This document shows, one piece after another, positions 7,880 to 13,497 of a stretch of 13,497 bases of DNA; the first letter of the stretch is position 1; every line of letters begins with the position of its first letter. A model generated the notes under the pieces. The model saw nothing but the letters and a program-made list of their open reading frames with translations. It did not search any database and was not told where the DNA came from. Source of the DNA: Thermoplasmatales archaeon UBA447 (GTDB lineage Archaea > Thermoplasmatota > Thermoplasmata > Thermoplasmatales > Thermoplasmataceae); contig DARE01000033.1 in the NCBI GenBank assembly GCA_002503205.1, forward strand, positions 1-13,497, given 5' to 3'. The position numbers were made by a program, and so were the translations under genes.

Positions 7880-9340
7880 TTACCAGAAGAATGATCTTCT
7901 TGAATATGAATAATCAATATAAATTGATTTGGTCTTTGTATAATTGTTTATGGAGGTTAGACCAAGCTCCTCTCCGAAACCTGATTTTCTCGTACCCAGA
8001 TATGGAAGAGAATATTCTATCCCCGTAGGTCCCTGATTTACGAAGGTTACACCTGCATCGATCTGATCTATTGAACGGAAAGCTGCCTGCAGATCCTTTG
8101 TATATATAGCAGACACAAGTCCGTATTCTGTGCAGTTAGCAACTTCTATGGCATCATTAAGATCATCAACAGGTATAAGACTCACCACAGGCCCAAAGAT
8201 CTCCTCCTGAGAAAGGGGATCCTTTCTGTCCACGTCACTGAATACAGTTGGTTCTATAAAGTACCCTTTGTCAGGATTAGTGGGGTATTCCCTCTTGCCA
8301 AGTTTGAGGTCAATTCCCCTCTCATGCCCATCTGTTATATATGAGGTTACTGTTCTGTACTGTTTGAGAGAAGCGACCGGCCCCATCATTGTTTCTTTTT
8401 CCATACCATTACCTACTTTTATATTCCTCGCTCTATTTATGAATTTTTCACAGAATACATCATAAACGGAGCGTTCCACAAGTATTCTGGAACCAGCTGT
8501 ACAACGTTGACCAGCATTACTGAATGATGCAAATAACAGACTAGACACTGCAAGTTCAATATCAGCATCAGACAGCACAATTGCCGGATCCTTTCCTCCA
8601 AGTTCAAGAATCTGCCTTCTTCTGAACTTTCCATTTATCTCAGAAAGCCTATTTCCAACCTCGCTACCACCAGTAAATGCCAGAAATTTGCACCTCTCGT
8701 CATTCAGTATAATTTCAGATATCCTACTAGCTTCTCCGTGCAAGGTATTTATAACCCCAGATGGCAATTCTGCCTTCTGGAACAGCTCTGATATCTTTCC
8801 CCCTACAGCAGCAGTGACTGAGGAGGGTTTGAATATGACGGTATTTCCGTGAAGTAGTGCTGGTGCTATGTTCCAGAATGGTATCGAAAAAGGTGAGTTG
8901 AATGGAGTTACAACAAATACTATGCCCAGAGGTCTTCTTACAGTCGCCGAAAATATGGTATCCTGCTCACTTTGTACCACTGTTGAGGTAGTCCTCCTGG
9001 TCTCCCCATAATAATAGTACAAAACCTTGTAAGCATTATTCACCTCGTTGTAAGACTCCTTGTATGGTTTACCCTGTTCCTGTGTAATTAGAACTGCTAT
9101 CTCTTTCCTCTCACCGTCAATAAGATCGGCAACCCTTTTTAGGTACTCAGCCCTCTTTGTAATATTTAGCTTGCTCCATTCTTCAAAAGCAACATTCGCC
9201 GAGTTAACCGAGTCCTTGATCTGTTGGTCATCTGCCATGAAAACATCTGCAATGGGTTCCAAGGTGGCAGGATTTAAGGTTGCGAATTTATTTTTCGTTC
9301 TTTCAGATTTACCATTTATTAAAGGCATAATCTCCTTCAT
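7880..9340 (-). CDS. NAD(P)+-dependent aldehyde dehydrogenase
   Basis: A full-length ALDH-superfamily enzyme of 486 residues that oxidises an aldehyde to a carboxylic acid. Catalytic residues are all present: Asn148 (TPFNSPF), Lys171 (IFKPSS), FTGG at 222-225, general base Glu246 (LELGGKDP), nucleophile Cys280 (SNAGQRCTAGSR) and Glu380 (EEIFGP). The common PWNFP motif reads PFNSP, a form seen in lactaldehyde, benzaldehyde and related branches. The family covers many substrates, so none is assigned. The ATG at 9340 overlaps the TGA of the ThDP-enzyme gene (ATGA, 9337-9340), and an AGGGGA-like Shine-Dalgarno sits about 6-12 nt upstream inside that gene. The two proteins are thus probably made together, and the ThDP enzyme probably supplies the aldehyde. 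The 3' end converges on the MDR dehydrogenase with a gap of 7 bp. Confidence 0.92.
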   Translation of the reverse strand: MKEIMPLINGKSERTKNKFATLNPATLEPIADVFMADDQQIKDSVNSANVAFEEWSKLNITKRAEYLKRVADLIDGERKEIAVLITQEQGKPYKESYNEVNNAYKVLYYYYGETRRTTSTVVQSEQDTIFSATVRRPLGIVFVVTPFNSPFSIPFWNIAPALLHGNTVIFKPSSVTAAVGGKISELFQKAELPSGVINTLHGEASRISEIILNDERCKFLAFTGGSEVGNRLSEINGKFRRRQILELGGKDPAIVLSDADIELAVSSLLFASFSNAGQRCTAGSRILVERSVYDVFCEKFINRARNIKVGNGMEKETMMGPVASLKQYRTVTSYITDGHERGIDLKLGKREYPTNPDKGYFIEPTVFSDVDRKDPLSQEEIFGPVVSLIPVDDLNDAIEVANCTEYGLVSAIYTKDLQAAFRSIDQIDAGVTFVNQGPTGIEYSLPYLGTRKSGFGEELGLTSINNYTKTKSIYIDYSYSRRSFFW

Positions 9341-11139
9341 ATCGCATTCCCCTTATTGTCGAACATATAGGCAAGTTTTCCTTTGTAAAGGTCAGTTATA
9401 GACCAGTAACCGGTGATCGGAACATCAGGCTGAAGTTCGGTTGGTACCTCTATGAGACCAGGTTCACCATCATTTATGAATTCCTTTAAGGTAGGGAGGA
9501 GTTCAGAAGGTTTCTCTACCTTTGCTCCCTTAATTCCAGTGGATCTAGCAAGGCCCACAAAGTCAGGATTATACATTTCATGTTTTTTATCAAAGAAGGC
9601 TGTTCCCGTGAATCTCTTGTCGAAGTAACCTCTCTGGAGTCCCTGAATGGTCCCGAAACTGTAATTATTCATTACCAGGAACGTAACATCAATATTGTAC
9701 TGTTTTGCCGTAAATAGGGAGGAAATTGTCGAGGTAAGTCCACCATCACCTACTACACATATAACGTTCAGTGTATCATCACCAAGTTTGGCACCAAGGG
9801 AAGCTGGCGGCGAGAATCCCATGGTCGCAAGGCCGCCTGGTGTGATAAAATTTTTCGGTTTATTTAGTTTCAGATACTGGGCTATTCCATTCTTGCTCCA
9901 TCCAACATCAGTTACAAGACATGTGGAGTAATCAGTGTTAACATATTCCTGAAGGGTCTTAGTAATAAAATCAGGCCTGATAAAAGGAGTTTCCGACTTG
10001 ATGCGCATAAAATTGTCAAAATATTCGTTGAGGTCTGTTTTGTGTTTTTCAAACCACGTTTTCCCGGCTATTTGACCTTTCCTTATTCTGTTTGCAAGTT
10101 TCTTGATTATCAAATCAAGTGTAGCCTTTATATCACCAATGATGAACAGATCCTCTGGGTAATTTTTTGCTGATTCACTTTCATCTATGTCTATCCTCAG
10201 AAGCTTTGATTTATTGAAATCGAAACTGTATCCATTGACCCATGAGCTTGAGTTCACTTCTCCAAATCTCGTTCCAAGCGCTATTATCAGGTCAGATTGA
10301 ATTGTAGCTTTATTTGCTGATGGATTACCCCAACCTCCCAGATATCCCAGGGAATTAGGATGTAATTCCGAAAATACTCCTTTTCCGTTCAGAGTGGAGA
10401 CAACAGGTGCGTTGAGTATTTCAGTAAAATTAAGTAAACTCTGTTCCGCCTCTGATATCCTTGCTCCTCCTCCTACTAGAATGAGAGGTTTTTCGCTGTT
10501 CAGGATCAGGCTGATCGCACTATCTATCTTATCTTCTGTAGGCGTGATTCTATTTCGGTTAAGGCGATATATTTCCCTGAATAAATTATGGTATTTGGTT
10601 TTCTGATTGAATATCTGCATGGGAACATCTACAAGCACAGGCCCAGGTCTCCCAGAGGTCGCCATTGAAAAAGCACGTGCCAAAATTCTCTCAATATTCT
10701 CTATATGTGATACCTTCCAGACTCTCTTTGAAAATGGCAAATAGGAGAGGTATTGAGCCATATCAGTAATCATATTCATTTCCTGATGAGGTCCAGCTCC
10801 TTCATACAGTGAAGGGGCATCTCCAGATATTACCACCATTGCACTAGAGTCAAATGCGGCTGTAGCTACTCCAGTTGCAGCGTTCAATAGCCCAGGACCG
10901 ACGTGTGTTGCTACTACGCCTGGTTTATGGCTTGTCCTGAAATACCCATCTCCCATATGAGCAGCTATCTGCTCGTGCCTTACTGATATCAGATTTATAG
11001 GTGTATCATAAATTGCATCGTACAGACCAAGAATTGTATGCCCAGTCAATGTAAATAAAAATTCAGTCTCCTGTTTTTTGAGGTATTCTGATATTACCTC
11101 GCCACCAGATTTTTCTTCATTACCAATATTTTCTGTCAT
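9337..11139 (-). CDS. Acetolactate-synthase-like ThDP-dependent enzyme
   Basis: A 600-residue thiamine-diphosphate enzyme with the three-domain plan of acetolactate synthase, oxalyl-CoA decarboxylase and benzoylformate decarboxylase. The pyrimidine domain holds the ThDP-activating Glu56 (SVRHEQIAAH), VGPGLLNA (80-87) and SGRPGPVLVDVP (162-173). The central domain is at roughly 200-350. The ThDP/Mg binding motif starts GDGG (464-467) and ends NN (491-492), 24 residues apart. The early pocket reads LTGHT (31-35), unlike the GYPGG of true acetolactate synthases. No regulatory subunit gene is nearby, which argues against branched-chain amino acid synthesis. The 4-bp overlap with an aldehyde dehydrogenase suggests that it decarboxylates a 2-oxoacid, or cleaves a dicarbonyl, to give an aldehyde. 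The ATG at 11139 has no Shine-Dalgarno. The best AT-rich boxes are at about 11164-11171 and 11188-11196. It lies 167 bp after the transporter gene. Confidence 0.87.
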   Translation of the reverse strand: MTENIGNEEKSGGEVISEYLKKQETEFLFTLTGHTILGLYDAIYDTPINLISVRHEQIAAHMGDGYFRTSHKPGVVATHVGPGLLNAATGVATAAFDSSAMVVISGDAPSLYEGAGPHQEMNMITDMAQYLSYLPFSKRVWKVSHIENIERILARAFSMATSGRPGPVLVDVPMQIFNQKTKYHNLFREIYRLNRNRITPTEDKIDSAISLILNSEKPLILVGGGARISEAEQSLLNFTEILNAPVVSTLNGKGVFSELHPNSLGYLGGWGNPSANKATIQSDLIIALGTRFGEVNSSSWVNGYSFDFNKSKLLRIDIDESESAKNYPEDLFIIGDIKATLDLIIKKLANRIRKGQIAGKTWFEKHKTDLNEYFDNFMRIKSETPFIRPDFITKTLQEYVNTDYSTCLVTDVGWSKNGIAQYLKLNKPKNFITPGGLATMGFSPPASLGAKLGDDTLNVICVVGDGGLTSTISSLFTAKQYNIDVTFLVMNNYSFGTIQGLQRGYFDKRFTGTAFFDKKHEMYNPDFVGLARSTGIKGAKVEKPSELLPTLKEFINDGEPGLIEVPTELQPDVPITGYWSITDLYKGKLAYMFDNKGNAI

Positions 11140-11187
11140 ATGTGTATCTTAATTCAATGCTGAAGAAAAATATGACCTCTAATGTGT

Positions 11188-11196
11188 TATAAAGGA
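11188..11196 (-). promoter_or_regulatory. Possible TATA box of the ThDP enzyme-aldehyde dehydrogenase pair
   Basis: The minus strand reads CCTTTATAA about 53 nt before the ATG at 11139, implying a leader of about 25 nt without a Shine-Dalgarno. A weaker box (ATATTTTT, near 11164-11171) would give a leaderless start. The choice between them is open. Confidence 0.3.
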
Positions 11197-11270
11197 ACCC
11201 ATTCACCCGAACTACACTTTGTATTTAAACAAGCCTATGCATTTAAAAATAGGATTAATTGTAAGAGTTT

Positions 11271-11290
11271 AAAAAAATAATAAAAAATTT
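11271..11290 (-). terminator. T-tract terminator after the transporter gene
   Basis: The minus strand carries dense T-runs starting 17 nt after the stop of the MFS gene, with no hairpin. This is the usual form of an archaeal intrinsic terminator. It suggests that the transporter and the ThDP enzyme are at least partly separate transcripts. Confidence 0.5.
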
Positions 11291-11306
11291 TGGTGAACTA
11301 TTTTAT

Positions 11307-12629
11307 TTATGGTGCTCCCTCTCCGCGGAATTTAAGTGGCCTGTACCTTGTGAAGACTACGGATCCAAGGAAGTAAACAACACCAACAAATATCATTATT
11401 ATCATTCCCTCTGTGTAGGCCTTCGTTACCAGTATGGTTACACCGAAGACCAGAGGTATGACTATTCCCCAAAGGGTCTCCCAAAATCCGATATGACCTC
11501 CCCATTGACCAGCCAGTTTTTTGGGAACTATAAAGGACGCTGCAGACCACTGGATACCGGACCACCTAAGACAGAAGAAAGTGATCATTAGTATTTCCAC
11601 TGCTGTTATAGGCGATGTTGAAAATACAGTTGCAGCAAGTCCCAGAGTAACTCCCAAAGAGCTCACGGAAAAGCCAATCTTCATTGCACGATTTGGGCCT
11701 ATCTTTCGTATTAAATAGTCAACTACGAATCCACCTATATTTTCCCCCACAAAACCCATTCCCCAGATCAGAGCGGTATAGCCAAGTGTTAATGTCAGCG
11801 TGAAGTGCCTTGCAACTGAAAGGTATAGCGGAAGAAATGCCAGCAGTCCATAAAATATTCCTGCCTGAGCCCCCAAACCCTGCTGAAAACCCCAGTAATC
11901 CATTGTTCCAAACCATTGATATACGTTAACTTTGCTCTGGTCCACAACAGGGTCTTGATTTTTCCTAATATACTCCAGCTCTGCTTTGGAGATTCTCGGA
12001 TGCGTTTCTGGTGTATCATACAGGTTATAGATCAAAACGAATACAAAGACTATAGTCAGAAGACCACTGAAGATAAACGCATATCTCCAAGCAACATCAC
12101 TGGGAATTATCAGATCAAAGCCAAGTAGAACCAGTGAACCCAGAACAATTCCCACATTAACTCCAGAATCACTGATAGTACCTCCTCTTGCCTTTTCCCT
12201 TGTTGTCATCCAATTGGAAGTTATCTTGACAACTCCTGGAAAACCAACAGCCTCTGCGATTCCAAGAAACACTCTTGCAATTGCAAGATACAGGAAATCA
12301 AAGGCACCAGCCGTTATTACCTGCACGGAACCCCATGCGAACCCCGAGGATGCCATCAAAAGCCTGAGACCCTTTCGATCCATGAGAATCCCAACTACTG
12401 GATTCATTATGAGATAACCATATGTGAATCCATCACCGATGACAGCCTGCTCCACCCCATTAAGGTGGTAGAGAGTAGTAAGAACAGGTAGCGCTGAACT
12501 TACCAATCCTCTATCTATGTAATCAAAGGTGATCAATCCAAACAGGGTCAAGATAATAGTCCATCGAACATGGCCCACCCTGATCGGATTCAAACCCTCC
12601 CCCGATCCCTTCTCCGTTTCAACAGTCAT
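11307..12629 (-). CDS. MFS transporter, anion:cation symporter (ACS) type
   Basis: A 440-residue inner-membrane carrier of the major facilitator superfamily with the expected pattern of about 12 hydrophobic helices. Features of the ACS family (hexuronate, glucarate, galactonate, tartrate and phthalate carriers) are FDYIDRG at 35-41, motif A GILMDRKGLR at 80-89, ARVFLGIAEAVGFPG at 118-132, NWMTTREKARG at 139-149, and a charged central loop with ELEYIRKNQDP at 217-227. These carriers import organic anions with protons, so the substrate is likely a sugar acid or other carboxylate. The N-terminal 22 residues are hydrophilic and face the cytoplasm. The ATG at 12629 has a TATA box 25 nt upstream and no Shine-Dalgarno, so it is probably leaderless. 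It is the first gene of the right-hand minus-strand set, so uptake is probably coupled with the ThDP enzyme and aldehyde dehydrogenase that follow. Confidence 0.88.
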   Translation of the reverse strand: MTVETEKGSGEGLNPIRVGHVRWTIILTLFGLITFDYIDRGLVSSALPVLTTLYHLNGVEQAVIGDGFTYGYLIMNPVVGILMDRKGLRLLMASSGFAWGSVQVITAGAFDFLYLAIARVFLGIAEAVGFPGVVKITSNWMTTREKARGGTISDSGVNVGIVLGSLVLLGFDLIIPSDVAWRYAFIFSGLLTIVFVFVLIYNLYDTPETHPRISKAELEYIRKNQDPVVDQSKVNVYQWFGTMDYWGFQQGLGAQAGIFYGLLAFLPLYLSVARHFTLTLTLGYTALIWGMGFVGENIGGFVVDYLIRKIGPNRAMKIGFSVSSLGVTLGLAATVFSTSPITAVEILMITFFCLRWSGIQWSAASFIVPKKLAGQWGGHIGFWETLWGIVIPLVFGVTILVTKAYTEGMIIMIFVGVVYFLGSVVFTRYRPLKFRGEGAP

Positions 12630-12650
12630 AATGGATTAAATACAGAAATT

Positions 12651-12658
12651 GTATATTT
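12651..12658 (-). promoter_or_regulatory. TATA box of the MFS transporter
   Basis: The minus strand reads AAATATAC, centred about 25 nt before the ATG at 12629, the spacing of a leaderless archaeal transcript. Confidence 0.5.
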
Positions 12659-12689
12659 AGCTGCATTCTAACTGGTTTAAAAATTTTTC

Positions 12690-12711
12690 TAATTCAAGAC
12701 TCCGTGAATTA
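12690..12711. repeat. Inverted repeat upstream of the MFS promoter
   Basis: TAATTCA, 8 nt, TGAATTA: perfect 7-bp arms lying 31 bp upstream of the TATA box of the transporter gene. The position suits an activator or repressor site, though AT-rich dyads of this size arise by chance. Confidence 0.3.
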
Positions 12712-13181
12712 TACTATGATGATAGGTGTGTCATGTTTTAGCAAAATACGATTTTCACTATCCTTCTCGATCTCTTTTCCCTCTCAACTGTTGAATAATG
12801 GCATGAGATTTTATGTAATGATATTCAGGCCTATTGCCATATTTTTTCATCTGTTTTGTACCTGTAAGCGATTGTCTGGTATAGTCCACTAATGTGAAAT
12901 AGTTAGTAAGATTCGGCATACACCGATGATTTAATGAAAGTTGAGACATCTTATATGATAAGTCTAAAAAATAGGGAGTCTGGCAATATATTCTTTACAT
13001 TGGCATAACAGTAAACTCCTCAGAGGTATATGGCGTCCAAACATTCGTCAAACAACTATATGCATTATTTCCTTCTTTGATATGTTCCTGATCTGATTAA
13101 TTAGGACAATGTAGTTGTATACTATAATCTTCCCACCAAAAGTAAAATCTTAGTTCCTGTTACGGATGTACAACAGGTATT
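12712..13181. other. Non-coding spacer before the IS256 remnant
   Basis: About 470 bp in which I see no credible gene. Short open frames on both strands near 12704-12949 lack motifs and a ribosome site. The last part may include the eroded 5' half of the IS256-type element, but I could not trace its reading frame before about 13182. Confidence 0.45.
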
Positions 13182-13497
13182 CGGAAGTTTCTCAATAAGG
13201 GAAAATCTACACGTAACTCAGCTGAGATTGTACAGACAATATTCCGGAATCGATATTCCAAATCAACAATATCTATAATAACAGAGGTAACACTTGAAGA
13301 GGTTAAAAGGTTCCATTATAGATCCTTAGAGAGAAAATACATTGCAATATTCCTTGATGAATTATTCTTTTACCTTAGAAGGGATAAAGTGTAGAAGAAT
13401 CCCGACCGGTCCATTCGGTAAGAATATGAGATTTGGGTTTTTGGCTGCAAAATATGGCTTTGCATAGTGCAGAATCATAGTATCTTTCATTTCAACT
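13182..13497 (+). pseudogene. IS256/Mutator-type transposase fragment, interrupted
   Basis: One frame reads a stretch typical of IS256-family (Mutator-like) transposases: GKSTRNSAEIVQTIF, then STISIITEVTLEEVKRF, then RSLERKYIAIFLDELFFYLRR. The Asp in IFLDELFF corresponds to the first catalytic Asp of the family (usually LDG, here LDE). In-frame stops follow at 13392-13394 (TAG) and 13419-13421 (TAA), after which only weak similarity (EYEIWVF) remains, and the frame runs off the window. The N-terminal third is missing or unrecognisable. The element is therefore dead at this site, and it is from a different family than the one at the left end. Confidence 0.75.

Noticed and set aside
9060..9401. 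A 113-codon open frame opposite the aldehyde dehydrogenase start
   Set aside because: It is the antisense shadow of a well-supported gene; the same holds for the open frames opposite the synthase-like gene (2910-3272) and the ThDP enzyme (9695-9931).
4090..12629. An oxalate degradation system (formyl-CoA transferase, oxalyl-CoA decarboxylase, MFS oxalate carrier)
   Set aside because: The three families match superficially, but the ThDP enzyme is paired with an aldehyde dehydrogenase, not needed for oxalate, and its early pocket motif (LTGHT) differs from oxalyl-CoA decarboxylase. The transporter looks like an ACS sugar-acid carrier.
12704..12949. Small overlapping open frames on both strands after the transporter promoter
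   Set aside because: Hydrophobic or low-complexity translations without family motifs, on opposite strands over the same bases, and no ribosome site.
48..13497. A composite transposon carrying the metabolic genes
   Set aside because: The two flanking transposases belong to different families, both are dead, and no matching terminal repeats were found.
1..13497. tRNA genes, CRISPR arrays or defence genes
   Set aside because: Looked for tRNA-like T-loop sequences, regular repeat spacing and nuclease or Cas motifs on both strands; none was seen.

Overview
The window looks like a piece of an archaeal chromosome, most likely from the Thermoplasmatales (Ferroplasma, Acidiplasma or Cuniculiplasma type). 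Several genes have a TATA-like box centred about 25 nt before the start codon, as in leaderless archaeal transcripts. Arginine is written mostly AGA/AGG and isoleucine often ATA. The transposase remnants resemble those common in that order. This placement is inference; the window has no rRNA, tRNA or other lineage marker.

Layout. Positions 48-1460 (+) hold a heavily decayed IS4/IS1634-type transposase. Positions 1608-2312 (-) hold a small protein of kinesin-light-chain-type TPR repeats whose 5' end looks damaged. About 600 bp without a convincing gene follows. Then come eight intact metabolic genes. On the minus strand are a Claisen-condensing DRE-TIM enzyme (2930-3988) and a family III CoA-transferase (4090-5217). 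Across a 466 bp divergent promoter region lies a plus-strand operon of a small cupin (5684-6055), a type I 3-dehydroquinate dehydratase (6069-6839) and a zinc medium-chain dehydrogenase (6856-7872). Converging on it from the right, on the minus strand, are an MFS organic-anion transporter (11307-12629), an acetolactate-synthase-like ThDP enzyme (9337-11139) and an aldehyde dehydrogenase (7880-9340). The last two overlap by 4 bp. The right end (13182-13497, +) is a fragment of an IS256-type transposase with in-frame stops that runs off the window.

How the genes may work together. The set reads as a catabolic island: an ACS-type carrier takes up an organic acid, a dehydrogenase oxidises it and a dehydroquinase-type enzyme dehydrates it. 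A ThDP enzyme then decarboxylates or cleaves it to an aldehyde, which the aldehyde dehydrogenase oxidises. A CoA-transferase and a Claisen-type enzyme handle acyl-CoA or 2-oxoacid products. The substrate cannot be read from the sequence; a quinate/shikimate-like cyclic acid or a sugar acid are the best guesses. Insertion-sequence remnants on both sides suggest that this is an accessory segment.
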